Shown: positions 24,682-34,324, counted from the stretch's first letter. The stretch: DNA of 64,000 nt from Winogradskyella ursingii (GCF_013403975.1 NZ_JABFDH010000004.1:434001-498000), one strand, 5' to 3'. The notes: a model not told the origin generated them from the letters alone. A program made the numbers and translations.

Positions 24682-24711
24682 AAAAGCGAGTTTAAAATGA
24701 AACTCGCTTTT
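24682..24711 (-). terminator. Intrinsic terminator of the PRC-barrel operon
   Basis: Stem AAAAGCGAGTTT / AAACTCGCTTTT, 12 perfect pairs with a six-base loop, followed on the minus strand by a T run. It lies 22 bp after the PRC-barrel stop codon and just before the esterase promoter region. Confidence 0.8.
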
Positions 24712-24732
24712 CTTAAAGTGAATATATGTTGT

Positions 24733-25239
24733 CTAGTGGGCAATAAATTCATTTCTATCATAATAGGCGTCGTCTTGAGGATATTCCCTGTCGTTTTTGT
24801 CACGGTTGTAAGAATCCATCACGGCTATTTCATATTCTCTATAAATAGGTACGCCTTTTTTAATGCGTTTTGTTTCCGCAAAAGTTTTGTGGTCAATACT
24901 TTCTGTAAAGACAATTTCGCTCTCTAGATTAAGATGTGCTAAGCCAATTGGTAATATTAAATGGTTTTCGCCATCCTTATTGATAAACTCGTGAACGCCA
25001 TCTGTTGCTTTTTTTCCATAAGGTTTATAGTTCGCTTCAACAATTGAAGAATCTACCTCTACATCCAAATAGACGACGCGCTCTGTGTTTTTGTTAACAA
25101 GCAGATTATCCACCTTACCAATAACTCTTCCGTCTTTGTCTTTAACTACCCAGCCTCTTGCATCCTTGTCGTTATTCTCAACTTGATAGCTGGAAAGTTC
25201 ATCTAAATAATAGATATTTTTTTCTTTATTTGAGTCCAT
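24733..25239 (-). CDS. PRC-barrel domain protein
   Basis: A 168-residue soluble protein with a PRC-barrel core (ARGWVVKDKDGRVIGKVDNLLV at ~28-49 in pieces, then ERVVYLDVEVD). The rest resembles the H-subunit-like stress proteins of Bacteroidota. It ends in a charged, tyrosine- and aspartate-rich tail (NDREYPQDDAYYDRNEFIAH). PRC barrels mediate protein and RNA contacts; in this group they are associated with general stress, but no enzymatic function is known. It begins five bases after the stop of the upstream acidic membrane protein gene, so the two form an operon closed by the terminator at 24682-24711. Confidence 0.8.
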   Translation of the reverse strand: MDSNKEKNIYYLDELSSYQVENNDKDARGWVVKDKDGRVIGKVDNLLVNKNTERVVYLDVEVDSSIVEANYKPYGKKATDGVHEFINKDGENHLILPIGLAHLNLESEIVFTESIDHKTFAETKRIKKGVPIYREYEIAVMDSYNRDKNDREYPQDDAYYDRNEFIAH

Positions 25240-25243
25240 AGTT

Positions 25244-25861
25244 CTATTGGTTTTTCATCTTGGTTAATAATTCGCCTGCCTGTTCAAAAAAATCCTTAAC
25301 GTCTTCTTTTTGGTTTAACGTTTCTGTGCCAGGCTCTATCTCCATTATGGAATTTTGAAGTTGGGTGCAGCTACTCGCTAAACTAGGGTATTTTTGAGAT
25401 TGTATTTTTCTCAATGCCCTTACGACCGTGTTTCCGGCTTTCATAATTTTATTTGCATGATCAGTCTCTATTGGATCTTCCTTTATTGAGGCCGTTTGTG
25501 TACGTGCTTCATTTAAATCAGCATCTATATTTACATCAACGGAATTAGCCAGTGCTTCAGTAGCGTCGATGAGCTTTGACAGTACAGCGAAAGAATATTC
25601 GTGATCTATACCCATTTCCCCATTGTCTGATAAGTATTCATTGTATGCTGAAATTTTAGATGCAGCCATATCAGATATCATAACAGTATCGTTATTATCC
25701 ATAGTGTTATCATCGTCTATCATTTCTACATCGTCGTCATTGATGTCGTCTGTAACATCGTCATCCCCTTGCATGAGGAAGAAAATCAGTGCCAAAATAA
25801 GGAGCGCCAATAATATCCACGGCCAAATGGGTTTCTTCTTTTCAATTTTAATTTCTGCCAT
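25244..25861 (-). CDS. Single-pass membrane protein with acidic linker, unknown function
   Basis: A 205-residue protein. It has a short basic N-terminus, one membrane helix (~12-31, PIWPWILLALLILALIFFLM), then an extreme acidic tract to residue ~60 (DDDVTDDINDDDVEMIDDDN), then a helical domain to the end. The periplasmic domain has repeating helices with ATEALANSVDVNIDADLNEA and is probably a four-helix bundle. No family is recognised. It is co-transcribed with the PRC-barrel gene 4 bp downstream. The aspartate tract could bind Ca2+ or other cations; this is inference. Confidence 0.65.
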   Translation of the reverse strand: MAEIKIEKKKPIWPWILLALLILALIFFLMQGDDDVTDDINDDDVEMIDDDNTMDNNDTVMISDMAASKISAYNEYLSDNGEMGIDHEYSFAVLSKLIDATEALANSVDVNIDADLNEARTQTASIKEDPIETDHANKIMKAGNTVVRALRKIQSQKYPSLASSCTQLQNSIMEIEPGTETLNQKEDVKDFFEQAGELLTKMKNQ

Positions 25862-26016
25862 TGTTTATTTTTTTAATGATTAGTAACTTATTTTTAATGA
25901 ATTTTCTCATTAAGATTTCAACCATTATAAAAATAAAAAGACAGGGAAAGAATCGGTTGCCCTAAAACATATGAATTTAACGCTTTAGCAGTATGTGTAC
26001 TCAAAATTTGACATTT

Positions 26017-26595
26017 CTATGCCTGTTGTCCGAGAAATTTAATCAGTTGCTGTACAGCCTTTCCGCGATGTCCAATTTTATTTTTTTCTTCCAGGGAAAT
26101 TTCAGCAAAGGTTTTGTCGTATCCTTCTGCCTTAAAAATTGGATCGTAGCCAAAACCTTTTTCGCCATGTTTTTCTGTGGTTATTTCACCTTTGCAAATA
26201 CCAGTAAAGGTGTGTAATTGACCATTTAAGTGTAAAGCAATAACCGTTTTAAATTGTGACTTGCGTGAGTCTTTATCAGCCAATTCGGATAATAATTTAT
26301 TCATATTATCGTCCGCATCACGTTTTGGTCCCGCATATCTTGCAGAGAAGACACCTGGTTCTCCATTTAGTGCTTCAACCTCAAGTCCGGTATCGTCGGC
26401 AAAACAATCAAAGCCATAATTATTTTTGATGTATTCAGCCTTATGTATCGCATTGCCTTCAATGGTAGGTTGTGTCTCAGGTATATCTTCGATGCAAAGA
26501 ATATCTCCCAAACTTAATAGTTGAATGTGGTTGGGCACTAAACTTTGTACTTCTCTTAATTTGTTTTGATTGTTTGTGGCGAATACGAGCTGCAT
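26017..26595 (-). CDS. rdgB: Non-canonical purine NTP pyrophosphatase (RdgB/HAM1)
   Basis: A 192-residue cytosolic enzyme that converts dITP, dXTP and ITP to monophosphates, keeping damaged purines out of DNA. Signature parts are [16 protein letters not shown] at the start, [25 protein letters not shown] (~66-90, split) with the metal-binding DD, and the C-terminal [17 protein letters not shown] followed by [10 protein letters not shown]. Length and motifs match RdgB throughout. It stands alone with no operon partner visible. Confidence 0.95.
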   Translation of the reverse strand: MQLVFATNNQNKLREVQSLVPNHIQLLSLGDILCIEDIPETQPTIEGNAIHKAEYIKNNYGFDCFADDTGLEVEALNGEPGVFSARYAGPKRDADDNMNKLLSELADKDSRKSQFKTVIALHLNGQLHTFTGICKGEITTEKHGEKGFGYDPIFKAEGYDKTFAEISLEEKNKIGHRGKAVQQLIKFLGQQA

Positions 26596-26678
26596 AATCT
26601 ATAATTGATGTTTAACAAAGATACATCTATAATAGACGGTCTAGAAAAAAATGAAATCAAAAAGAATTGAATAAAAAA

Positions 26679-27494
26679 TTACTTATTTGTTTTCTTCAAG
26701 TTGTAAACAATACCTATGCTATAGGAAGGTCCTTGAAATGTATTGCGCCCTTCAAAGATGTTGGCGTAATTTATGTAAGCCCCAAAGTTTCTATAGATTG
26801 TAGTGTAGAGTGTTCCGCCGATTTTGTGGTAGTCAACACCTAATTTCCTAAAATTTTGCGGTGCAGGTGTGCCTCTATAATCGATACCGCCCAACGCATA
26901 TTGGTAATCGTAAAACACATCAAAATACCACTTGCTCGATGCTAGTCCTGTCTTAAACACCAGCGGAATGCTACTCGGAACTTCTTCAAACTTATGGCTA
27001 TAACCACTTTGTAGAGTTGCAAACCAGTTAGATTTCCATTGATAGTGGAGTATGGCTCTGGTATCAAGAACTGTTGCTTGTTGGCCAATGTCAAATAGCC
27101 CGCCAATGGCATAATCACTGATGGGAGTAGAAAAACCGATTGCAAAACTAAGTTCTAATTTTGCATTAGAATGTTCTCTATTAAGAAATCGATATTTTGA
27201 AAAGAAGCCTATGTCTTGAAAATCCTTATTTTCATTACTTTCTATATAAGGCAATGATATTTGAAGGTCCAAATCATCTAAAACGCCATAAGAAGCAAAA
27301 AGATTAAGATAGGTTACTGTTCTGTTCAAGTTAGATTCCACTTCACCTATCAAATAATTTTTATTGTCCTCGTGACCGTATCCAATTACAAAAGTAGCAT
27401 TGCCCTGTCCGCGATAAAAACCATCAATCTTACCTTGGGAAAAAGTATGTATAGAATACATGAGAAAGAAAGTTAACAATAAATGTTTCATCAT
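26679..27494 (-). CDS. Outer-membrane transporter-like beta-barrel protein
   Basis: A 271-residue exported protein with a signal peptide ending TFSQ. The mature part is a series of amphipathic strands (GNATFVIGYGHEDNKNYLIG, then DDLDLQISLPYIES, then AKLELSFAIGFSTPISDYA) with a C-terminal strand YSIGIVYNLKK. It resembles the phenol-degradation MetA-like / transporter barrels (PF13557 group), which move hydrophobic compounds across the outer membrane. The specific substrate is unknown. An ATG one codon downstream is equally possible. It is monocistronic, divergent from the AraC-BLUF pair, with ~270 bp between. Confidence 0.65.
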   Translation of the reverse strand: MMKHLLLTFFLMYSIHTFSQGKIDGFYRGQGNATFVIGYGHEDNKNYLIGEVESNLNRTVTYLNLFASYGVLDDLDLQISLPYIESNENKDFQDIGFFSKYRFLNREHSNAKLELSFAIGFSTPISDYAIGGLFDIGQQATVLDTRAILHYQWKSNWFATLQSGYSHKFEEVPSSIPLVFKTGLASSKWYFDVFYDYQYALGGIDYRGTPAPQNFRKLGVDYHKIGGTLYTTIYRNFGAYINYANIFEGRNTFQGPSYSIGIVYNLKKTNK

Positions 27495-27765
27495 TGTATA
27501 AGAATTGGATCCGTTATCATACTTACGGAAAAAGTACTATTGGTAGTTTTGTTATGTTGAATTTAAAAAAATAATAATAAGAATTCTGTCTTATTACAAG
27601 ACTAAGAGCATTTTATGTAAAACTTGACAAAGCCAACTTATGAAGATGGCAATTAATTCATTTCAAGCTATTTATAAAACTGTAATTGTTCTTAATGCGT
27701 AATTTTGTATTAGAGGTAATCAATTTACTTTATTATATTTGAGGATAACCAACCAACCATAATTA

Positions 27766-28797
27766 ATGTCTGATATTCATATCATATCAAATGATACTGA
27801 GGATATAATAGATTCTCTATCTATAATATCACAAAAAAATAACTTTGCAAGCGAGAATTATATTGACTTATCACTTAGAAAAAATTTTGGTGCCGGTCAT
27901 ATATCTGTTATAAGAATATCGGACTCGATTTTTAGTTTAAATTTTGATTTAGTATTTGGCAACGACCAAAATTTTATTTTCGAAGATAGATTAACCCATA
28001 CTATTGATTTCGTCTATTGTCTCGAAGGGCACCTAAAACAAAAATTTTGTTACAGGTCCAGTTTAGAAACTATTGAGTTTCGTCAAAATTCTATATTTGG
28101 TCGTACGCCAAAAACAAGAAATACCTTAACATTTTTGAAAGATGTGCCAATAAAAGCATGTGTTGTTGTTCTTAAGACTTCAACCGGCCTTTTAATTGTT
28201 GATCAAAATATAAAAAAAAATATTAGAGAGGTTGCCTTACAAGAGTTGTCGGATAATTTTGAAAACAATAATTTTAGCTATCTCGGTAGAATTTCTTTTA
28301 AACCAGCCATATATGCCAAGGAATTAATAGGACAGGAAAAGAAGACATCAGCTGATCTACTTTTTACTGAAGCGGCAATTTTAAATATGTTAGCAACTCA
28401 ATGGCGAGAACATCAAAAAGATTCTTTAGATGAAGGCTTAGAGGTTCCGTTGAAGCCGTCAGAATTGGATAAGGTTGCGGCATTAGAAAAATTTATTTCT
28501 TCTAATATTGCTGAAAATTTAAGCGTCAATCGGTTGGTTAATTTAACGGGTTTAAATCCTGCTAAACTTCAATTGGGATTTAACTATTTATTTAATAAGA
28601 CGATTTCAGTGTATATTAAAGATAAACGACTAGATAAGGCAGCAGAATTAATAAGAGAAACAGACTATAATGTATCAGAAATCGTGTATAGTGTTGGGTT
28701 ATCTAGTAGAAGCTATTTTACCAAAATATTTAAAAATAGATTTGGGGTATTGCCGTCCGAATGTATTTCTGACCCAAATTTATTAATGGTAGTATAA
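27766..28797 (+). CDS. AraC-type transcriptional regulator, partner of a BLUF protein
   Basis: A 343-residue regulator. Residues ~1-220 are an unassigned sensing domain with cupin-like beta strands (HTIDFVYCLEGHLKQKF). Residues ~240-340 are the two-HTH AraC domain, with first HTH SVNRLVNLTGLNPAKLQLGF and second HTH YNVSEIVYSVGLSSRSYFTK. The NPAKLQLGF form is typical of a Bacteroidota AraC subfamily. A BLUF photoreceptor gene follows 18 bp later, so the regulator may respond to it. Two TAnnTTTG octamers (27700-27707, 27734-27741) lie upstream, without clear -33 boxes. Confidence 0.85.
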   Translation: MSDIHIISNDTEDIIDSLSIISQKNNFASENYIDLSLRKNFGAGHISVIRISDSIFSLNFDLVFGNDQNFIFEDRLTHTIDFVYCLEGHLKQKFCYRSSLETIEFRQNSIFGRTPKTRNTLTFLKDVPIKACVVVLKTSTGLLIVDQNIKKNIREVALQELSDNFENNNFSYLGRISFKPAIYAKELIGQEKKTSADLLFTEAAILNMLATQWREHQKDSLDEGLEVPLKPSELDKVAALEKFISSNIAENLSVNRLVNLTGLNPAKLQLGFNYLFNKTISVYIKDKRLDKAAELIRETDYNVSEIVYSVGLSSRSYFTKIFKNRFGVLPSECISDPNLLMVV

Positions 28798-28815
28798 AAA
28801 AACCAAGTCAATAAA

Positions 28816-29262
28816 ATGTTTTATTCTGTAATATACCAATCCAAGGCGCAACCAGATTTTAATCTCAAAAAAATAGAGTTGATGCTTTTAAAAGCAAAAC
28901 GCAAAAATAAGAGACTTAAAATCTCTGGATGTATTGTTTACTGCAATAATAGATTTATACAATTAATTCAAGGTTCAAAGGCAGATATTCAACAGCTTTA
29001 TAGTGAAATAAGATCAGATAACAGACACCGTCAGGTTACGACACTGCTAGAACAATCTTCTGAGCATAAAATTTGGTCTGATTGGTCCATGGCTTTGTTG
29101 GATTTTTCAGGAGATTCAAAACAAATTATGTATTCACGAATTTTATTAGAATCTTATTTAGGTAACGTCAATCAAAACGAAAAAAATTCTGAAGCTTTTA
29201 AGGTATTCCGTTCCAGCGTAGATAGTCTGTTGAGAGAATCAGAACCGTATACGGTAGGCTAG
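28816..29262 (+). CDS. BLUF domain blue-light photoreceptor
   Basis: A 148-residue protein whose first ~95 residues are a full BLUF domain binding FAD. All photocycle residues are in place: Tyr7, Asn31, Gln49, Trp90 and Met92. The spacing is identical to AppA of Rhodobacter (Y21, N45, Q63, W104, M106; constant offset of 14). Other family blocks are ISGCIVY (36-42), FIQLIQGS (47-54) and SDNRHRQV (67-74). The ~50-residue C-terminal tail is helical and contains no output domain, so it is a short BLUF protein that must act on a partner. The partner is probably the AraC protein encoded 18 bp upstream in the same operon. Confidence 0.93.
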   Translation: MFYSVIYQSKAQPDFNLKKIELMLLKAKRKNKRLKISGCIVYCNNRFIQLIQGSKADIQQLYSEIRSDNRHRQVTTLLEQSSEHKIWSDWSMALLDFSGDSKQIMYSRILLESYLGNVNQNEKNSEAFKVFRSSVDSLLRESEPYTVG

Positions 29263-29266
29263 AATA

Positions 29267-29740
29267 TCAACGATGGTGATAAGGTTCATTCTTTAAAATT
29301 GTAAAACCCCTGTAAAGTTGCTCAATAAAAAATAACCGCACCATTTGATGCGAGAATGTCATTTTAGATAGACCCAATTTGCCATTCGCTCTGGCATAAA
29401 CTGCATCAGAAAAACCATATGGACCACCAATTACAAATATTATCGTTTTTATACCTGAATTAAGATGCTTTTGGAGGTAGTTGGAAAAAGCAACCGAGTC
29501 CATTTGTTTTCCATTTTCATCTAATAAAACCAAAACATCAGAAGCTTGGGTTTTTTTCAAAATCAACTCTCCTTCTTTTTCTTTTTGCTGTGCTTCAGAA
29601 AGATGTTTTGCGTTTTTTATATCTGGGATGATTTCCATTTCAAAACGGATATAAAATCCCAGACGTTTTTTATAATCGGCAATTAGAGTTTGCAGATTTT
29701 TATTGTCTGTTTTGCCTATGGCTATGAGTTTTATTTGCAT
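29267..29740 (-). CDS. rlmH: 23S rRNA (pseudouridine-1915-N3)-methyltransferase RlmH
   Basis: A 157-residue SPOUT enzyme that methylates pseudouridine 1915 in helix 69 of 23S rRNA. The C-terminal knot is unmistakable: FVIGGPYGFSDAVYARA, then LSKMTFSHQMVRLFFIEQLY, ending LKNEPYHHR. The start MQIKLIAIGKTDNK is at complement 29738-29740; a TTG two codons earlier is in frame but non-standard for the family. It converges on the BLUF gene with only four bases between the stop codons. Confidence 0.97.
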   Translation of the reverse strand: MQIKLIAIGKTDNKNLQTLIADYKKRLGFYIRFEMEIIPDIKNAKHLSEAQQKEKEGELILKKTQASDVLVLLDENGKQMDSVAFSNYLQKHLNSGIKTIIFVIGGPYGFSDAVYARANGKLGLSKMTFSHQMVRLFFIEQLYRGFTILKNEPYHHR

Positions 29741-29856
29741 GCTCAAATTTACGATTTACAAATTACGATTTTCAATTTTTCTTTGATCAGAATTAGTAAT
29801 TCCAAAATCGTATATCGTTAATCAATTTCCTATTTTTACATTAAATAATCACATTA

Positions 29857-30714
29857 ATGATTTCAAAAGAACAATTCATAAAAGAAATAGACCTAATTAT
29901 AGCCAATGCCATAAGAGAAGACGTTGGCGATGGAGACCACAGTTCATTGGCGTGTATTCCAGTATCAGCAAAAGGAAAAGCTAAACTTTTGGTCAAAGAT
30001 AAAGGTGTCATTGCTGGTGTGGAATTCGCTAAAAAAGTGTTTAACTATGTAGATGCCGATATGAAAGTGGAAACTTTAATCGAAGACGGAGAGCGTGTAA
30101 AGCATGGAGATATTGTTTTTTATGTAGAAGGTGCTTCGCAGTCTATTTTAAAGGCAGAACGTTTAGTTCTTAATGCTATGCAGCGCATGAGCGCCATCGC
30201 AACTAAAACAAAACATTTTGTGGATTTATTGGAGGGTACCGGAACCAAAATCCTGGATACCAGAAAAACAACACCAGGCATTCGTGCGTTAGAAAAATGG
30301 GCAGTAAAAATTGGTGGAGGTGAAAACCACAGATTTGCACTCTACGACATGATTATGCTCAAGGATAACCATATTGATTTTGCTGGAGGCGTTTCAAAAG
30401 CTATAAACTTAACGAAGCAATATTTGAAGGACACTGGCAAGGATTTAAAAATTATAGTTGAGGCAAGAAATCTAGAGGAAATCAAAGAGATTTTAGATTG
30501 CGGAGGTATATATCGCATTTTAATTGACAATTTTAATTATGAAGATACCAGAAAGGCAGTAAAACTGATTGGCGATAAGTGTCTCACGGAATCTTCTGGA
30601 GGTATCAATGAGCAAACACTTAGAAAATATGCCGAGTGCGGAGTGGATTATATTTCGTCTGGTGCCTTGACTCATTCGGTATATAATATGGATTTGAGCC
30701 TTAAAGCAGTCTGA
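29857..30714 (+). CDS. nadC: Nicotinate-nucleotide pyrophosphorylase (quinolinate phosphoribosyltransferase)
   Basis: A 285-residue enzyme of de novo NAD synthesis. It converts quinolinate and PRPP to nicotinate mononucleotide, CO2 and PPi. Family blocks: NAIREDVGDGDHSS near the start, KILDTRKTTPGIRALEKWAV (~131-150), GGGENHR, LKDNHIDFAGG and, near the end, SSGGINEQTLRKYAECGVDYIS in two parts. All active-site basic residues of NadC are visible. nadA and nadB are not in the window. The YihY gene follows 159 bp downstream. Confidence 0.96.
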   Translation: MISKEQFIKEIDLIIANAIREDVGDGDHSSLACIPVSAKGKAKLLVKDKGVIAGVEFAKKVFNYVDADMKVETLIEDGERVKHGDIVFYVEGASQSILKAERLVLNAMQRMSAIATKTKHFVDLLEGTGTKILDTRKTTPGIRALEKWAVKIGGGENHRFALYDMIMLKDNHIDFAGGVSKAINLTKQYLKDTGKDLKIIVEARNLEEIKEILDCGGIYRILIDNFNYEDTRKAVKLIGDKCLTESSGGINEQTLRKYAECGVDYISSGALTHSVYNMDLSLKAV

Positions 30715-30873
30715 AATAGGATGCAAATTGCAATTGCCGTTACCTGTCTCTATGTTTAGAAATAGACATACGTTTATCAAAAACGAGTTGCCGTATTGAA
30801 AAATAAAGAAGTTAAAATAATGTGTTTAAAACACCCAATTAATCCAACAACCCAAGATCTAATATTCTAGACA

Positions 30874-31848
30874 ATGTCTAAAGCCATAGAAGAAAAGTTA
30901 GAGAATATTCCTGTAATTAACGTCATTGTGCGTTTTATTAAGCAAATAAAGCTGCCAGGATTCGAAGGTTTATCATTCTATGATTTGTTAGAATTGTACA
31001 TTATGGGAATAATAAAAGGGGCATTGACCACACGCGCCAGTGCCATTGCTTTTAGTTTTTTCACAGCTATATTTCCATTTTTATTGTTTATCATTATTGT
31101 CATTCCTTATATACCCATCGAGGGTTTTGAAACAGAGTTCCGGAAATTTCTTAATTCATTTTTACCACCACAAACATCAGATTTCTTCTTTGATTATCTT
31201 TTTGAAGATATAAGCACCAATACAAGTGCAGGATTGATCTCAACTGTATTTGTACTTTCAGTTTTTTTAATGGCCAATGGTGTCAATGCTGTTTTTTCCG
31301 GGTTCGAAACGTCGTACCACAGGCAATTGTACAGAAACGTTTTTAAACAATATATTTTTGCGACAGGAATAGCATTGATTCTTGCTTTTATATTAATTCT
31401 CACCGTTGCTGTTTTTGGTTATTTTCAAATTTATGTGATCGTACCAATTTACGAAGGATTTACAGGCTATGAGGCATTAATTGAAGGTGCCGACATTGAT
31501 AACGAAACATTCTTAGGCTGGGTGATTTTTGCGAAGTATTTGTTTTTTATCATCATGATATATTTTGTAACGGCAACGCTATATTATTTTGGGACGAAGG
31601 AAGGAAAAAATTCTAGGTTTTTTTCTGTCGGTGCATTGCTCACTACTTTACTTATAATACTAACATCATACTTATTTGGTGTTTATATTGAAACCTTTGC
31701 GAGATATAACGAGCTTTACGGCTCAGTTGGTGCTTTGTTGATTTTGTTGTTGTATTTATGGTTAAACTCCAATATTCTGTTACTGGGTTATGAGCTTAAT
31801 GCCTCACTTCAATTTTTGAGAAAACATCCAATGAAAAAGGAAGATTAG
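30874..31848 (+). CDS. YihY/virulence factor BrkB family inner-membrane protein
   Basis: A 324-residue membrane protein with six main hydrophobic segments. The family pattern is present: LTTRASAIAFSFFTAIFPFL near residue 57, FVLSVFLMANGVNAVFSGFETSY in the middle (split), and YGSVGALLILLLYLWLNSNILLLGYELNA at the end (split). Older annotations called such proteins ribonuclease BN, which is now considered wrong. The molecular function is unknown. It lies three bases before priA, so it is co-transcribed with it. Confidence 0.87.
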   Translation: MSKAIEEKLENIPVINVIVRFIKQIKLPGFEGLSFYDLLELYIMGIIKGALTTRASAIAFSFFTAIFPFLLFIIIVIPYIPIEGFETEFRKFLNSFLPPQTSDFFFDYLFEDISTNTSAGLISTVFVLSVFLMANGVNAVFSGFETSYHRQLYRNVFKQYIFATGIALILAFILILTVAVFGYFQIYVIVPIYEGFTGYEALIEGADIDNETFLGWVIFAKYLFFIIMIYFVTATLYYFGTKEGKNSRFFSVGALLTTLLIILTSYLFGVYIETFARYNELYGSVGALLILLLYLWLNSNILLLGYELNASLQFLRKHPMKKED

Positions 31849-31851
31849 TCT

Positions 31852-34302
31852 ATGGATTTTATCGACGTCATACTTCCAATTCCGCTTCAAAAAGCATTTA
31901 CATATCACATCACTGAGGCTGAAGCTGATTTTCTCAAAGTCGGAATGCGCGTTGCTGTGCCTTTCGGAAAGAACAAAATTTATACCGCGTTACTATATAA
32001 AATCCACCAAAATCCACCAACGGCTTATGAGGCAAAGACCATTCATCAGATTTTAGATGAAACACCAATAATTACTGAAAAACAGTTAAAACATTGGGAG
32101 TGGATTGCTGATTACTACATGTGCAGTTTGGGCGAAGTAATGCGTGCTTCTATGCCCAACGCTTTTATTCTGGAAAGTGAAACCGTTATTTCAAGAAATG
32201 AAAAAGTTAAAATCAAGGATACAGAATTAAAAGATGACGAATTTTTAATTTACGAAGCTTTACAACACCAAACCTCACTCAAAGTTCAGGATGTGATGGC
32301 TATTTTAGACCAGAAACGCGTGTTGCCAACCATCAATAGATTGGTTGAAAAAGGTATTTTAAATTTGCAGGAAGAACTTTATGAAAAGTACCAGCCGAAA
32401 TTGGTACGCTATGTGAAACTACATAGAAATCATAAAACACAGGAAAAGCTACAAGAACTTTTAGAAGAATTAAGTAGAGCACCAAAACAACGTGAAGTTG
32501 TTTTGACACTGTTTACTATGGAAGCATCATTAAAAAAACCGATTAAGGTTTCAGAACTTTCGGAACGAAGTGGCGCTTCAAATTCGACAATTAAATCGCT
32601 GATTGATAAAGCAATTTTAGAAGAATACCACATCCAAACCGACCGTGTACAATATGATGGCGATGGCGATTCTGACACTAAAGAATTGAATGAAGCACAA
32701 CAGAATGCCTATAAAGAAATTGAAAGCTATTTTGAAGAGAAGTCGGTCGTTCTATTACACGGTGTAACGTCCTCAGGTAAAACCGAAATCTATGTGCAAC
32801 TCATCCAGAAACAATTAGATGAGGGAAAACAGGTATTGTATTTATTACCAGAAATTGCTTTAACAACACAGCTGGTACAACGTCTTCAGGATTATTTTGG
32901 GCAAAAAGTCGCTGTGTTCCATTCTAGATATTCTGGAAACGAAAGAGTAGAGGTGTGGAACAATTTGTTACATAATTCCGAAAAAGCTCAAATTATCATT
33001 GGTGCGCGTTCATCGCTGCTATTACCATTCAGTAATTTGGGATTGATCATTGTAGATGAAGAACACGAGCAGTCCTTCAAACAATTTGACCCAGCACCAC
33101 GTTACCATGCTCGTGACGCAGCTATAGTTCTCGCCAATTTACACCAAGCAAAAACGTTGCTAGGTTCCGCAACACCAAGTTTGGAAAGCTATTTTAATTC
33201 CAGCCAACAAAAATATGGTTTGGTAGAGTTAAACACGCGTTACAACAACGTTCTGATGCCAGATATTGAATTGGTGGATTTGGCGGATAAATATAAGCGT
33301 AAACGCATGAAAGGTCATTTTAGCGACCGCCTTATTGCAGAAATGACGGAAACTCTGGAAGAAGGGCATCAAATTATATTGTTTCAAAACAGAAGAGGAT
33401 ATTCGCCAATTGTAGAATGTACCACCTGCGGTACATCTCCACAATGTCCTAATTGCGATGTGAGTTTAACATATCATCAATACAGAGACCAATTGCGTTG
33501 TCATTATTGTGGATACAATGCTGTGATGCTTAAAAGTTGTCAAGCTTGTGGTAATGCAACCTTGGATACCAAAGGATTTGGTACCGAGCAGATAGAGGCA
33601 GAGGTAAAAGTGTTGTTTCCAGACCACAAAGTGGCTCGTATGGATTTAGATACAACGCGAGGTAAATACGGTTTTGAGAGAATTATTAATCGTTTTGAGC
33701 AAAGGGATATTGATATCTTAGTGGGCACACAAATGCTTACCAAAGGATTGGATTTTAGACATGTTAAGTTAGTCGGGATTATGAATGCGGATAACCTTTT
33801 AAATTTTCCAGATTTTAGAGCTCATGAACGTAGTTATCAATTGATGGCGCAAGTATCGGGTAGGGCAGGACGAACGGATTTAAGAGGTAAGGTTTTGATT
33901 CAGACTTACAATCCACATCATAACATTTTACAGCAAGTTTCTACCAACGACTATAAAAAAATGTATGCTGAGCAGTTAGACGATAGATATAATTATCAAT
34001 ATCCTCCGATTTTCAGATTAATAAAAATAACTTTTAAGCACAAGGATTATAACCGCGTAAATTTGGCAGCAGATTGGTACGCCAAATCCTTGAGACAAGT
34101 TTTTAAAGCCAATGTTTTGGGTCCGGAATTTCCGCCTGTATCACGTATCCGTAATCTATATCTAAAAAATATTTTGGTGAAAATTCCGCCTACTCAATCT
34201 TTGCCAAAAACCAAAGAAGCGATTATAAAGATTGAAAATAGTTTTAATGCTGTAAAAGATTTTAGAGCAGTGAGAGTGATTTTGAATGTAGATAATTATT
34301 AA
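31852..34302 (+). CDS. priA: Primosomal protein N' (replication restart helicase PriA)
   Basis: An 816-residue 3'-5' DNA helicase that reloads the replisome at stalled forks. The N-terminal fork-binding domain opens FIDVILPIPLQKAFTYHI. Walker A HGVTSSGKTEIY is at ~305-316 and Walker B VDEEHEQSFK at ~400. The zinc region has eight cysteines in CTTCGTSPQCPNC, CHYCG and CQACG. Helicase motifs VGTQMLTKGLDF and QVSGRAGR follow. Length is normal. It is preceded by the YihY-type gene with a three-base gap and followed by two terminator-like hairpins at 34325-34340 and 34370-34397. Confidence 0.97.
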   Translation: MDFIDVILPIPLQKAFTYHITEAEADFLKVGMRVAVPFGKNKIYTALLYKIHQNPPTAYEAKTIHQILDETPIITEKQLKHWEWIADYYMCSLGEVMRASMPNAFILESETVISRNEKVKIKDTELKDDEFLIYEALQHQTSLKVQDVMAILDQKRVLPTINRLVEKGILNLQEELYEKYQPKLVRYVKLHRNHKTQEKLQELLEELSRAPKQREVVLTLFTMEASLKKPIKVSELSERSGASNSTIKSLIDKAILEEYHIQTDRVQYDGDGDSDTKELNEAQQNAYKEIESYFEEKSVVLLHGVTSSGKTEIYVQLIQKQLDEGKQVLYLLPEIALTTQLVQRLQDYFGQKVAVFHSRYSGNERVEVWNNLLHNSEKAQIIIGARSSLLLPFSNLGLIIVDEEHEQSFKQFDPAPRYHARDAAIVLANLHQAKTLLGSATPSLESYFNSSQQKYGLVELNTRYNNVLMPDIELVDLADKYKRKRMKGHFSDRLIAEMTETLEEGHQIILFQNRRGYSPIVECTTCGTSPQCPNCDVSLTYHQYRDQLRCHYCGYNAVMLKSCQACGNATLDTKGFGTEQIEAEVKVLFPDHKVARMDLDTTRGKYGFERIINRFEQRDIDILVGTQMLTKGLDFRHVKLVGIMNADNLLNFPDFRAHERSYQLMAQVSGRAGRTDLRGKVLIQTYNPHHNILQQVSTNDYKKMYAEQLDDRYNYQYPPIFRLIKITFKHKDYNRVNLAADWYAKSLRQVFKANVLGPEFPPVSRIRNLYLKNILVKIPPTQSLPKTKEAIIKIENSFNAVKDFRAVRVILNVDNY

Positions 34303-34324
34303 AAACACTCCTTGAGAAGACTTT

